Both the position numbers and the translations under genes were made by a program. From Collibacillus ludicampi (lineage in GTDB: Bacteria > Bacillota > Bacilli > Tumebacillales > BOQE01), in the NCBI RefSeq assembly GCF_023705585.1, contig NZ_BOQE01000001.1, positions 2,047,001 to 2,111,000 of the forward strand: 64,000 bases of DNA, in the 5' to 3' direction. Each line of letters begins with the position of its first letter. Positions within the stretch are counted from its first letter, which is position 1. This document shows, in pieces, positions 8,266-16,912 of the stretch. Under the pieces are notes generated by a model, which saw only the letters and a list, made by a program, of their open reading frames with translations, searched no databases and was not told the DNA's origin.

Positions 8266-9588
8266 TTGGCTGATTCATCCACGTGGCTGTTGTCCTTATT
8301 TTTATTATTGGTGAACGGATTTTTTGTTATGTCAGAGTTCGGACTGGTTTCATTACGGTTTACTCGCATTGAGCAATTGGCAGCGGAAGGGAAAACACTG
8401 GCGGAAAAAGTGAAACATATGCTGGAAACACGCGATGCGTATCTGGCTGCTTGTCAGGTAGGAATCACCTTAACAAGCCTCGGATTGGGGCGCATTGGCG
8501 AACCGACTCTGGCACATATCCTTGAACCGCTCTTCGAAAAAGGATTCAATCTCTTGCAAGGCATGGGTCTTCACGTATCACCTGGCACGATCGATGTCAT
8601 AAATAGTACACTTTCGTTCATTTTGGTTACATTTTTTGTCCTTGTTCTCGGAGAACAATTGCCGAAATTGATCGCGATCAAAAATGCGGAAAGATTTGCG
8701 ATGTGGACCGCCCATCCGCTTGATCTCTTTTACCGGGTTTCCTTTCCGCTCACATGGTTTGTCAACAAATCTGTTGATTTCTTGATGAGAAGATTACATA
8801 TGGAAGGTCCGGCACTTGACGCTCCGCATTCTGAAGAAGAGATCAAATTTATTGTGAATACTTCCCATCAACATGGGGTTTTAGATGAAACAGAACGGGA
8901 ATTGCTCGACAATGTACTGGAGTTTTCCGATAAAGTGGCGAGAGAAGTCATGATTCCTCGTACCGATATGGTATGTCTGTATGTGGAAGACAGTCTGGAA
9001 GAGAATCTTGAGGTGGCAAGAAGAGAAGGGCATACACGCTACCCGCTCTGTATGGAAGACAAAGACCATATCGTGGGAATGATCCATATCAAAGACCTGT
9101 TTATGGCGGAAAGCAAGAAAGTATCCAATCTGCTCGACTTAAAGAGGGAAATCCCGACGGTGGCCGAAGCGGCTTCCATCAGCAGTGTTTTGAAACTGAT
9201 GCAGAAACGTCGGGCACAAATGGCGGTGGTCGTCGATGAGTACGGTGGGACGGCAGGAGTTGTGACGATGGAGAACCTGCTGGAAGAACTGGTTGGAAAC
9301 ATTCAGGACGAGCATGACCTCGAACGCCCGGAAATCGAAGTGCTCGATGAGTGGCGGACATCAGTGGATGGCTCGATGTTGATCGACGAAATCAACGATT
9401 TCTTCGATTTGGATATCGATACCGATGAGGTCGACACGATCGCCGGATATGTCATGATGAAGCTGCCGGTACCGAAAGTCGGTGATATCATCGCTATTGG
9501 CCCATATGAAGTCGCGATTCAAGAAATGGACGGGTTCCGTATCAAACGACTTCTGTTTACGTTACTGGAGCCCCAGAAAGAAGTATAA
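8266..9588 (+). CDS. CNNM/CorC-family membrane protein (hemolysin C-like)
   Basis: About 440 residues. A DUF21 (CNNM) membrane domain with three to four helices spans about 1-190. It is followed by paired CBS domains (about 200-330, with VMIPRTDMVCL and HTRYPLC) and a CorC_HlyC C-terminal domain (EEIKF linker, then SVDGSMLIDEINDFFDLDI and DTIAGYVM). Family members are Mg2+/metal efflux or metal-homeostasis proteins; CBS pairs bind adenine nucleotides. The start is not certain: TTG at 8266 follows GAGAGGGGGAG, while an in-frame TTG at 8245 has its GGAGG too far away. A terminator follows at once. Confidence 0.9.
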   Translation: MADSSTWLLSLFLLLVNGFFVMSEFGLVSLRFTRIEQLAAEGKTLAEKVKHMLETRDAYLAACQVGITLTSLGLGRIGEPTLAHILEPLFEKGFNLLQGMGLHVSPGTIDVINSTLSFILVTFFVLVLGEQLPKLIAIKNAERFAMWTAHPLDLFYRVSFPLTWFVNKSVDFLMRRLHMEGPALDAPHSEEEIKFIVNTSHQHGVLDETERELLDNVLEFSDKVAREVMIPRTDMVCLYVEDSLEENLEVARREGHTRYPLCMEDKDHIVGMIHIKDLFMAESKKVSNLLDLKREIPTVAEAASISSVLKLMQKRRAQMAVVVDEYGGTAGVVTMENLLEELVGNIQDEHDLERPEIEVLDEWRTSVDGSMLIDEINDFFDLDIDTDEVDTIAGYVMMKLPVPKVGDIIAIGPYEVAIQEMDGFRIKRLLFTLLEPQKEV

Positions 9589-9620
9589 CAACACCCCGCG
9601 GGCATACCTGCGGGGTGTTG
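9589..9620 (+). terminator. Hairpin after the CNNM gene
   Basis: CAACACCCCGC pairs with GCGGGGTGTTG around about ten bases, directly after the stop codon. There is no long T tract. Confidence 0.6.
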
Positions 9621-9727
9621 CGTATACTCGGTACGGGTCTTGGTGATCGTCCGATTAAAGGTATTGCGATCTCTTGATTGGCGATCCATGATACAATCAC
9701 CGAAATGATCAATGAGAGAAGAACTTT

Positions 9728-9835
9728 TTACTTTTCGCGAATGTTCAATAGATGTTTCGTGACCATTTTTCTGATCTTATAGCGACCGTATGTCAAGAGG
9801 CCAATAGCCGATAGCCCCACTACCCAGTCAAGCAT
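9728..9835 (-). CDS. Small 35-residue single-pass membrane protein
   Basis: ATG at 9835 to TAA at 9728-9730 encodes MLDWVVGLSAIGLLTYGRYK, then a basic tail (IRKMVTKHLLNIREK). One hydrophobic helix of about 17 residues is followed by a strongly positive end, as in genuine bacterial small membrane proteins. AGGTG lies about eight bases upstream of the ATG. I do not recognise a family. It stands alone between two hairpins. Confidence 0.55.
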   Translation of the reverse strand: MLDWVVGLSAIGLLTYGRYKIRKMVTKHLLNIREK

Positions 9836-10033
9836 AATCAACGCACCTCGATTCAAATTCTTGTTAACCTGCTCCCCAACCGGATCATTTAGAAATCGTT
9901 CATGTCTTTCCTAGGAAAAATATATTTTCTCTCGCGACCTTTTTTTAGCTCAGGCAAACTTTTTTAATGTCATTATATAAAAACGTGGTATTTATGTGAA
10001 TGAATTTTCAAAAAATACTTTGCTACGAATCTA

Positions 10034-10130
10034 TTGAAATTTGCATGCATTCCGTTTAATACCAAGAGCAGCTCCACCAGCCTGCAGGTTCTTACTAGAA
10101 GAACGATGGCTATGTGGCAGCCGTTTTTTT
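10034..10130 (+). ncRNA. Candidate small structured RNA
   Basis: TTGAAA (10034-10039), a 17-base spacer and TAATAC (10057-10062) form a plausible promoter. The transcript would begin near 10069 and fold with an outer stem GCTCCACCAGCC / GGCTATGTGGCAGC (10071-10121) enclosing an inner hairpin GGTTCTT-acta-GAAGAAC, followed by GTTTTTTT at 10123-10130. No gene continues from it. It could be a small RNA of about 60 bases or an orphan terminator. Confidence 0.4.
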
Positions 10131-10182
10131 AAAAATAGACACAGACATCAGAGATTGACTACTAGTAAACCATGAGCTTCTC

Positions 10183-10211
10183 TTGACCCGTTTGCTAGTT
10201 CGATATATACT
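10183..10211 (+). promoter_or_regulatory. Sigma-A-type promoter for the riboswitch-TerC gene
   Basis: TTGACC at 10183-10188 and TATACT at 10206-10211 are separated by exactly 17 bases and lie about 20 bases upstream of the riboswitch. Confidence 0.7.
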
Positions 10212-10231
10212 TGATTTACATGTGAAATAGG

Positions 10232-10376
10232 ATCCCTGAGGGGGAGTAGCACCTGAAGCATGCTTCAGGCAAGGAAGTCGTCAATTCGGTTGTATATACA
10301 ACCCGGTTTCCTTGGACTCATAGATGAGTATGCAAGACCTTCATGCCACGAATGTGGTATGTGGGTCTTTTTATTT
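10232..10376 (+). promoter_or_regulatory. yybP-ykoY (Mn2+) riboswitch with terminator platform
   Basis: The segment GAGGGGGAGTAGC at 10238-10250 contains the near-invariant GGGGAGTAGC of the yybP-ykoY class. It is followed by a hairpin (CCTGAAGCATGCTTCAGG) and a second hairpin (GGTTGTATATACAACC). Next comes an intrinsic terminator: AAGACC..ATGCCAC / GTGGTATG..GGTCTT plus TTTTT at 10334-10374. The class senses Mn2+ and switches on exporters, matching the YjbE/TerC gene 35 bases downstream. Confidence 0.85.
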
Positions 10377-10409
10377 TCCAACGTATCACCAGGGGAGGAG
10401 AACTTTGAT

Positions 10410-11108
10410 ATGCTCACGGATTGGATTATACCGCTCTTGAACGTCATACTCATCAACGTCGTGTTGTCCGGGGACAATGCGGTGATCATTGCGCTTGCAT
10501 CGCGCAACTTGCCGCCACATTTGCAGAAAAGGACGATTTTGTGGGGAAGCGTAGGTGCGGTCGTTTTACGAATGCTGCTCTGCTTCGTTGCCATCTGGCT
10601 GCTGAAGATACCGTTTCTCCAATTGGCGGGAGGACTTCTTCTTGTTTGGATCGCGGTGAAGCTCATGGTGTCCGAAGAGGAAACAGAACAGATCGAAGGA
10701 TCATCGAGCTTGATCGGTGCCGTAAAGACGATTCTGGTTTCTGACTTTATTATGAGCCTTGATAATGTGGTAGCCGTTACCGCTGCAGCCAAAGAGAATA
10801 TCTGGCTGATCGGCATGGGTATCGGTTTAAGCGTCCCTCTCATTATTTGGGGAAGTAAAATATTCTCCGGGGTGATGAAACGCTTTCCGGTGATCCTTTA
10901 TGTGGGGGCCGCCGTGATTGCATGGGCGGCGGGTGAGATGATCAAGGAAGAACGTATGCTTCATGGCATCATCGAACAATGGGGAGCATTTTCTTATGCG
11001 ATTCCCGTGACATTGACGCTAGTTGTTTTGCTATACGGATGGATACACAATCGGCGTGAACAAGTACATAAACGTGTGCGCGTTGACCGGCATAATGTCG
11101 TTTCCTAG
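10410..11108 (+). CDS. TerC-family (YjbE) integral membrane protein, putative Mn2+ exporter
   Basis: 232 residues from the ATG at 10410, with AGGGGAGGAG eight bases upstream; the frame is open further upstream but that part is the riboswitch. Seven or so membrane segments are visible. The TerC signatures are NVVLSGDNAVIIALASRNLP (about 14-33) and SDFIMSLDNVVAVTAAAKEN (about 110-129), with paired acidic DN residues inside helices. YjbE-type members are repeatedly found under yybP-ykoY riboswitches, supporting Mn2+ efflux across the cytoplasmic membrane. Confidence 0.9.
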   Translation: MLTDWIIPLLNVILINVVLSGDNAVIIALASRNLPPHLQKRTILWGSVGAVVLRMLLCFVAIWLLKIPFLQLAGGLLLVWIAVKLMVSEEETEQIEGSSSLIGAVKTILVSDFIMSLDNVVAVTAAAKENIWLIGMGIGLSVPLIIWGSKIFSGVMKRFPVILYVGAAVIAWAAGEMIKEERMLHGIIEQWGAFSYAIPVTLTLVVLLYGWIHNRREQVHKRVRVDRHNVVS

Positions 11109-11210
11109 ATTTATAGGTGCTAATTTCTAGGACGTCTGTTTCCTCGTCTTGAGATCTCGCGTATGATAGTGAACAGAGAGACGGCTCGTGAGAACGGCGG
11201 GGGGATGAGG

Positions 11211-11729
11211 ATGGATGAACATTTGGATCGTTTGATCGATGCCATTGTTGAAAAAACGGGTAAAGACCGGGAAGACGTGGAACGGATGGTAGGGAGGATC
11301 ACGCAAATCATGGGTGCCACGGGTCGCCTTGTGGGGGCATCCCGTTTCGCGGGCCGCATGATTGCTCGAGGATGGCGGGGCGGTAAGCCGTTAGTGAAAC
11401 GTTTTCGCCACTTTCTCGCGAAACGTACATTAGACCCGCAATGGATGATGACTCCCCCTGAAGCCAAGAATAACGGGAAGGGGGACAGATGGAAGATTGG
11501 CGGTATGAGACAGGTTTCTCGCAAGCGAGGGGCAACTTCCCGTGAACACACCGCTTCATCCCGACATCAAACGGATCCGAATGGGAAAACGGCACTCCTG
11601 CTCCGATCGGACGGACGAACGCATACGAACCGATTCGGTAAACGGGCAGCCGAGCCGAAGCGATCCGGTAACCCTTGGCTCACCCCCGCATTAAGAAAAA
11701 GCTTTCATAGCAGACGTTTGTTGGAGTGA
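11211..11729 (+). CDS. Basic protein of unknown function upstream of trmB
   Basis: 172 residues from the ATG at 11211 (GGGGGG six bases upstream; an ATG at 11205 is possible). The first 60 residues are helical and mildly acidic (MDEHLDRLIDAIVEKTGKDR). The remaining 110 are rich in Arg, Lys, Gly and Ser and probably disordered. I recognise no domain. The stop lies 4 bases before the trmB start, so the genes are translationally coupled and the protein may act on RNA, but that is inference from charge and position only. Confidence 0.6.
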   Translation: MDEHLDRLIDAIVEKTGKDREDVERMVGRITQIMGATGRLVGASRFAGRMIARGWRGGKPLVKRFRHFLAKRTLDPQWMMTPPEAKNNGKGDRWKIGGMRQVSRKRGATSREHTASSRHQTDPNGKTALLLRSDGRTHTNRFGKRAAEPKRSGNPWLTPALRKSFHSRRLLE

Positions 11730-11733
11730 TCAC

Positions 11734-12384
11734 ATGGCACGCATTCGCGGGACACAGAAAGCATTGGAACTACTTGCCCAAATGACCACATGGATCGTTG
11801 ATGAACCGGAACGATATCGTGGTCAATGGAGAACATCCTTCTTCCAAAATGATCATCCACTTCATATCGAGCTGGGGACGGGGAGAGGCGGATTTTTGCT
11901 CGCTCTTGCACAGCGAGAGAAAGAGACCAATTTTATCGGTATCGAAAGATTCGCCCCCGTTCTGGCCAAGGCCGCCAAGCATGCGGAAGAAACGGGAGCA
12001 CCGAATGTGGCTTTCTTACATGAGGATGTCACTCGTCTCCCCGCATTTTTTTCCGTTGGGGAAGTTGACCGCATCTATATCAATTTCGTAGATCCTTGGC
12101 CGAAGAAAAGACATGCCAAGCGGAGGCTGACACATACGAATTACCTTCGCTTATACAAGCAAATCTTGCGAGAAGGAGGATCCATCGTTTTAAAAACGGA
12201 TAATGAACAACTCTTCGAGTTTTCTCTCAATGAGTTTGCGGAGAACCGTTTTCAACTTCGGGGAATTACCTTTGATTTGCATCATAGCGAATTTGCCGCC
12301 GGGAATGTTATCACAGAATACGAACGGCGTTTCATCGAGCAGGGAAAACAGATTTATCGTTGCGAGGCGATATGGGAAGGGTAG
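11734..12384 (+). CDS. trmB: tRNA (guanine-46-N7)-methyltransferase
   Basis: 216 residues, full length. The SAM site is HIELGTGRGGFLLALA (about 47-62), then NFIGIERF. The catalytic and tRNA-binding segment INFVDPWPKKRHAKRRLTH (about 115-133) is the TrmB signature, and the end has TEYERRF. The enzyme makes m7G46 in the tRNA variable loop using S-adenosylmethionine. It is coupled to the preceding basic-protein gene and followed by a hairpin. Confidence 0.95.
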   Translation: MARIRGTQKALELLAQMTTWIVDEPERYRGQWRTSFFQNDHPLHIELGTGRGGFLLALAQREKETNFIGIERFAPVLAKAAKHAEETGAPNVAFLHEDVTRLPAFFSVGEVDRIYINFVDPWPKKRHAKRRLTHTNYLRLYKQILREGGSIVLKTDNEQLFEFSLNEFAENRFQLRGITFDLHHSEFAAGNVITEYERRFIEQGKQIYRCEAIWEG

Positions 12385-12412
12385 AAGTTGGGTCACTCAC
12401 CTTCCCCTTTTT
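12374..12412 (+). terminator. Terminator between convergent trmB and the GlnL-like gene
   Basis: GGGAAGG (12374-12380) pairs with CCTTCCC (12400-12406), followed by a short T run. It overlaps the ends of both converging genes. Confidence 0.5.
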
Positions 12413-13308
12413 GCTGTTTGTACCTCTTCGAAAAGAGCAAAGAGAAACTTACGGATTTGGATGCGGCAACGGGTGTTTTTCTCTCCTTCTTCGATCTCTT
12501 GCATTCGCTGTCTCACCTCTTGAAAGTCAAACAAGCGCGGGGCGTAATGTTCAAAAATAGGGTTGGTGTAATCGGTCAATCCGAGTGAAGCGAGGTGACC
12601 GAGCGCTTGTAACACGGTGCGGCGAATGCGCTGTTCCATGGCGCGAACTTCTCTTTGTAGGCGCGCTTCGTCAAGTTCGCCGTGTGTACGTAACAAGACT
12701 TCTACATACAAGTCTTTCAAGGGGATGGTTGAACTTGTAACCCTCTTGTTCGCGGACAGGGTGTCTAAAACCTGCATAATTTGTAGAAGATCCCGCGCGC
12801 CGGATTCACCGGCGATACCAAGTTGCGAAAGGATCGGAGCCGCCGTCTGTTCGATCGACTTCTCCCGTTCGTATGAGTGGGTGCCGTGATCATCGATTAG
12901 TGTCAACGTGCGCTTGATGGTCGCTAACGAATGTTCAAGCGTCACATGTTCGGCGACCCTGCGAATGACGGAAAGGACCTCTAATCGATTGATCGGCTTA
13001 TGGATAAACGTGTCGATCCCATTCTGATACGCATCTGCCACCATGTCTTTATTTTCCACTTGAGAAATCATGATGAAACGTCCGCGAAACCCCTGTTCTT
13101 TTAACTCACGGATCGTCTCGATCCCATCCCTCCCCGGCATCAGCAGATCGATGAGTATCACGTCCGCTCCTTCAAGATCTTCAAAGTGTACGTGCGCACC
13201 GTCTGCCGCTTGTCCAATGACTGTTCCTACATCGCTTTCCTGCAAGATTCGTTCTAACATGCGGCGTGCAGCAGGATCGTCTTCAATGATATAAAATCGC
13301 AGCTTCAT
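12397..13308 (-). CDS. GlnL/YcbB-like response regulator
   Basis: 303 residues from the ATG at 13308 (AAAGGAG seven bases upstream). The receiver domain (about 1-120) has EDD near the N-terminus, the phospho-acceptor Asp in VILIDLLMPGRDG (about 55) and the conserved Lys in FIHKPINRLEV. The C-terminal part (about 150-300) matches the YcbB/GlnL-type DNA-binding domain rather than OmpR or NarL wings. The start overlaps the kinase gene by 26 bases, so both are made together. In Bacillus subtilis the homologous pair controls glutamine use; here it directly follows a glutamine-type transporter. Confidence 0.85.
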   Translation of the reverse strand: MKLRFYIIEDDPAARRMLERILQESDVGTVIGQAADGAHVHFEDLEGADVILIDLLMPGRDGIETIRELKEQGFRGRFIMISQVENKDMVADAYQNGIDTFIHKPINRLEVLSVIRRVAEHVTLEHSLATIKRTLTLIDDHGTHSYEREKSIEQTAAPILSQLGIAGESGARDLLQIMQVLDTLSANKRVTSSTIPLKDLYVEVLLRTHGELDEARLQREVRAMEQRIRRTVLQALGHLASLGLTDYTNPIFEHYAPRLFDFQEVRQRMQEIEEGEKNTRCRIQIRKFLFALFEEVQTAKRGR

Positions 13309-14593
13309 GTTCACTCTCCTTTCCTAACAGATTCGCAGTGGGGATGCGTACACGAAACATCGTCCGGCCGTCTGTTCGTTCCATAAGCAAATGTCCGGCA
13401 AATGTCGAAACGATATGACTGACATGGCTGAGACCGATCCCTGTTGATGGATTTCCTTGTGTATCATACTTGGTCGTAAATCCGGGTTGGAAAATGAGAT
13501 TTCGGTCTTCTTCCTGAATACCCGGTCCGTCGTCGCAAACAAGAAATTCGACATGCTCATTGATCAACGCCGTTTCGATAGCGATATGTCCTTCTCGTTC
13601 AATCGCTTCCACGGAATTGGCAACCAGATTATTTAGAATCGAAAGCAAACCGTAGACGCGGTTTGTCGCCAAGTCGAGATCGACATGGGAAGAAAAGCGG
13701 ATCTTTTTCCCCAGCATCTCGGCATACTGGCTGTTGGCCCGGACTACCAGCGAAACGATCTCGGAAAGAGGAGTGCGCGGTGTGAGCTCTTCTTGGCGGA
13801 TGATCTTTGACAAGCCTGCCAAGATGCGTTGGCAATCTTTTTTGACTTCATGCACCTCTTGTGCCACCGTGAGGGCCAAATTTGCCGACTCTTTGTCCAG
13901 ATGCCCCCGTTTCACCTGCTGTATCAGTCGACGGTACAATTCGTAACTGTCCCGGGTGATCTCTTCAATGTGAACCATCGATTTTCGCAACCAGATGCCT
14001 TCTTCATACAGGTTGGTATTGATCAAGAGCAACCGCTCCATGCGGTTCTGCTGTTCCATGCCCACGGCACGCAGTTGTCTCACCATCAACATATTGTACA
14101 TACCGATCACGAAAAAAGACCGAAGCAACGCGAATAAAGCCAGGATGAGGAAAGACCTCCATCCTAAAGAGTAGGACTCACCCAAGACGCAACGAAACAG
14201 CAATTCCCCATAGTTGCCTGCCAGCTCGCCGAATGCCCCTATGAGCCCTCCTTGAATCGGGGAATCCAGACGAGCGCGAATGTTCGTTACTGTCAAAACG
14301 AACGCAAAAATAAAGTAGAATGCGGCCGCGGGCAGATGGAGAAAGAATTGTTGATTCCATGAAGACCCCAGTACGAACATGTCCAACGTTGTGCGAAAGA
14401 GAACGATGAACCATCCAACCACAAGCCCGATAATAAGGGGAGGAACAGAAGGAAACCAAATGATTCCGAAAAAAAAGGCAGCCGTACCCAAGGAGAAGCG
14501 AAACGAATCACCGCCTAGCGGGTTCATCTTCAGTTCTCCCAGGAACGTGGTAGCCAATGCAACGAGGAGAACGATCGAGATGCGATTGTGCAT
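13283..14593 (-). CDS. GlnK/YcbA-like sensor histidine kinase
   Basis: 436 residues from the ATG at 14593, with GGAGGGG four bases upstream. Five to six membrane helices occupy about 5-190, with few extracytoplasmic residues, suggesting sensing in or near the membrane. A helical dimerisation region follows, then the ATPase domain: N box NLVANSVEAIEREG, G1 box DDGPGIQ and G2 box GIGLSHVSHIV. A canonical HisKA H-box is not obvious, as in other GlnK-type kinases. It is downstream of the ABC permease gene on the same strand and is presumably cotranscribed or coregulated. Confidence 0.85.
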   Translation of the reverse strand: MHNRISIVLLVALATTFLGELKMNPLGGDSFRFSLGTAAFFFGIIWFPSVPPLIIGLVVGWFIVLFRTTLDMFVLGSSWNQQFFLHLPAAAFYFIFAFVLTVTNIRARLDSPIQGGLIGAFGELAGNYGELLFRCVLGESYSLGWRSFLILALFALLRSFFVIGMYNMLMVRQLRAVGMEQQNRMERLLLINTNLYEEGIWLRKSMVHIEEITRDSYELYRRLIQQVKRGHLDKESANLALTVAQEVHEVKKDCQRILAGLSKIIRQEELTPRTPLSEIVSLVVRANSQYAEMLGKKIRFSSHVDLDLATNRVYGLLSILNNLVANSVEAIEREGHIAIETALINEHVEFLVCDDGPGIQEEDRNLIFQPGFTTKYDTQGNPSTGIGLSHVSHIVSTFAGHLLMERTDGRTMFRVRIPTANLLGKESEHEAAILYH

Positions 14594-14701
14594 GCTACCC
14601 CTCCGAATGTCAATCCGTTCAAACGGTTCCAATCATATGGAAAAGCCTCTCCTTCTATGGTACATGAAGGAGAGGGTACAAAAAAGTCTGATTTTGCAGA
14701 T

Positions 14702-15355
14702 TTAGGTGGACAGACGCTTTTCCAGGCGAAGCGCGAACACCGACAGGGAGTAATTCAATAGAAAATAAAGCATCGCGACGAAAAGCAATGTGGGAATGAC
14801 AAATTTCACATTATGACCATAGACGATCTGTCCGTTATGCATGAGCTCCGGAAGCGCGATGATGACGGCGAGCGACGTGTCCTTGATTAAAGAAATGAAT
14901 TGGCTGACCAAAGGTGGAATCATTCGTTTCAGCGCTTGCGGCAGAATGATATACCAGAGGGTCTGTACATAAGTGAGACCGGAGGCTCTCGCCGCTTCGA
15001 TTTGTCCTTTGTTGATGGAATGTAAACCGCTGCGCACGATTTCCGAAATCAACGCCGATTCGAAGATCGTCAAGGCAACGATAGCGGCGGGCACAACTTC
15101 CATCTTGATCTTAACTTCGGGCAAAGCGAAATACACGAAGAAGATAATCAAGATCAAAGGTAGATTGCGTATGACTTCGACAAGAATCAGAAGCAGTTGG
15201 GAGAGTCCGGGTATCTTTGTGTACCGCAGGATGCCGACAATCGTTCCGATGATGAATGATCCGAGTATGGCAAGAACGGCGACTTCGATGGTGACGAGGA
15301 ATCCTTTGAGTAAGAAGATGATGTTGTCCAGCGAGTAGGTGCCGGCAAAATCCAT
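14702..15355 (-). CDS. Amino-acid ABC transporter permease (GlnP/HisM type)
   Basis: 217 residues, the size of a polar-amino-acid permease. It has about five membrane helices and the EAA loop EAARASGLTYVQTLWYIILP (about 134-153), which docks the ATPase. VEVIRNLPLILIIFFVYFAL is the family's conserved helix. It pairs with the permease at 15894 to form the heterodimeric channel. The two are separated by a 500-bp palindromic repeat block. Confidence 0.92.
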   Translation of the reverse strand: MDFAGTYSLDNIIFLLKGFLVTIEVAVLAILGSFIIGTIVGILRYTKIPGLSQLLLILVEVIRNLPLILIIFFVYFALPEVKIKMEVVPAAIVALTIFESALISEIVRSGLHSINKGQIEAARASGLTYVQTLWYIILPQALKRMIPPLVSQFISLIKDTSLAVIIALPELMHNGQIVYGHNVKFVIPTLLFVAMLYFLLNYSLSVFALRLEKRLST

Positions 15356-15378
15356 ATGGGTGCCTCCTTTCAGCTACC

Positions 15379-15870
15379 TTGAAAATGTGTAGTTTGGTGG
15401 GCGTATGCTTTGCGTTCGCGCTCCGTGGAGGTCGTCTCGCACGGAACAATGTTCAGATGTCGCGAGACGACCTCCAAAGTCGCTGTCTCACGCAAAGCAT
15501 TACGCCCACCCAATGTCACTTTTCATCTTCTGATGGCGCCGTCGCTTGCGGCATGGAGGGCTACTTTGACAATGAGTGCTTGGGTGGGTGTATCGCTTTG
15601 CGCTTGGGTTCGATGATGGTCTTGCGGTCATATGCTTTGCGCTCATGCTCCGTGAAGGTCGTCTCGCATGGAATAATGATTAAATGCTGCGAGACGACCT
15701 TCAAAGTCGCTATTTCGCGCAAAGCATATGACCTCTGGACGAATTGAAGGAAGCGGAACGACCTTCTACTCTCCTCTGCGCCGCAAAGCGATACAACCCA
15801 CCCAAAAGCTACTCCGTTTCTAGTGGCAGCATTAAAGTTCTCTTTTAGCACAAGAAACTTTCATCTTCTG
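15379..15870. repeat. Nested palindromic repeat block R1
   Basis: Two units. The first (15399-15509) runs from GGGCGTATGCTTTGCG to CGCAAAGCATTACGCCC with the inner stem GGTCGTCTCGC/GCGAGACGACC. The second has outer arms GGGTGGGTGTATCGCTTTGCG-like (15582) and their complement (15783-15803), with a complete copy of the first-type palindrome (15629-15730) in its middle. Flanks carry CTTGAAAATGTGTAG and TTTTCATCTTCTGATGGCG. It lies between two permease genes of one operon. Confidence 0.85.
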
Positions 15871-15893
15871 ATAGTGCCGAGAAAGCGTTATGG

Positions 15894-16547
15894 TTATCCG
15901 GTTTTTGCCAATCGGTGTTCAAGGAGGTTGACGAAGATACTCAATGGTATCGTGATCAACAAATAGAACATCGCGACGAAAATGTAAACATCGAACACAA
16001 CGAATGTGTTGGAGGAAACGATATCCCCTTGATACATCAGGTCTCCTCCGGAGATCACGGCGAGAACCGCAGAATTTTTCACAAGGTTGAGAAACTGGTT
16101 GCCCAAGGCCGGAATCACGATTTTGACCGCCTGCGGCAAGATGATGTATCGCATGGTTTGCATGTAGGTCAAACCGGATGCTCGTCCCGCTTCCATCTGT
16201 CCTTGAGGAACCGATTGGATACCGGCGCGAATCACCTCGGCGATGAATGCGCCCGTGTATACGGTGAGACCGAGCGTTCCGCTGACAAAAGGAGTCAGTT
16301 GGATTCCCAAAGCAGGCAAACCAAAATAAAAGAAAAACACTTGAATGAGAATCGGGGTATTACGTATAAATTCAACATAGATTCGCGATAAAACGTTTAA
16401 AGGTTTGAAAGGAGCCAATCGCATCACCGCAAGAATGGCTCCTAAAATGAAGCTTCCTACAAGAGCCATAAGACTCACTTCGAGTGTTATGGCAAAACCG
16501 CTCAGAAATTCCTGTTTATAGTTGGATAAGATCGAGAAATCAAGCAT
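15894..16547 (-). CDS. Amino-acid ABC transporter permease (GlnM/HisQ type)
   Basis: 217 residues from the ATG at 16547 (TAGGAGTG six bases upstream; an ATG at 16565 is unlikely because the ribosome site lies inside). It has five predicted helices. The EAA loop EAGRASGLTYMQTMRYIILP and YVEFIRNTPILIQVFFFYFG mark it as the partner permease of the gene at 14702. Specificity for glutamine or glutamate is inferred from the binding protein and the adjacent GlnK/GlnL-like pair. Confidence 0.92.
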   Translation of the reverse strand: MLDFSILSNYKQEFLSGFAITLEVSLMALVGSFILGAILAVMRLAPFKPLNVLSRIYVEFIRNTPILIQVFFFYFGLPALGIQLTPFVSGTLGLTVYTGAFIAEVIRAGIQSVPQGQMEAGRASGLTYMQTMRYIILPQAVKIVIPALGNQFLNLVKNSAVLAVISGGDLMYQGDIVSSNTFVVFDVYIFVAMFYLLITIPLSIFVNLLEHRLAKTG

Positions 16548-16574
16548 GGGATTCACTCCTATCATGAGTGCCTA

Positions 16575-16865
16575 TCTTGAAAAATGTGTAGTTTGGCGGG
16601 CGTATGCTTTGCGTTCACGCTCCGTGGAGGTCGTCTCAGTGGGTATATGCTTTGCGCTCATGCTCCGTGAAGGTCGTCTCGCATGGAATAATGATTAAAT
16701 GTTGCGAGACGACCTTCAAAGTCGCTATTACGCGCAAAGCATATACCCCTTCAAGTCCATAAGGTAGCGAGACGACCTCCAAAGTCGCTGTCTCACGCAA
16801 AGCATTACGCCCACCCAAGACACCTTTCATCCTCTGATGGTGTGGCCTGCGGCATGGGGTCTATC
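16575..16865. repeat. Nested palindromic repeat block R2
   Basis: The outer arms GGGCGTATGCTTTGCG (about 16598) and CGCAAAGCATTACGCCC (about 16796-16812) belong to the same family as block R1. Their loop is replaced by a complete inner palindrome: GGGTATATGCTTTGCGC (16640) to GCGCAAAGCATATACCC (16732-16748), again with the GGTCGTCTCGC core stem. It sits between the permease and binding-protein genes. Confidence 0.85.
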
Positions 16866-16912
16866 TGAAAAAAAGGGACGGGCGAATTTCGCTCATCCCT
16901 TTGCGAAGTCTA

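Noticed and set aside
15379-15870. Open frames inside the palindromic blocks (also at 16.6, 40.3, 42.3 and 47.0 kb)
   Set aside because: They translate the repeat arms (phrases like TLKVVSQHL, CETTFTEH) and recur wherever the palindrome does; no ribosome sites or conservation as protein.
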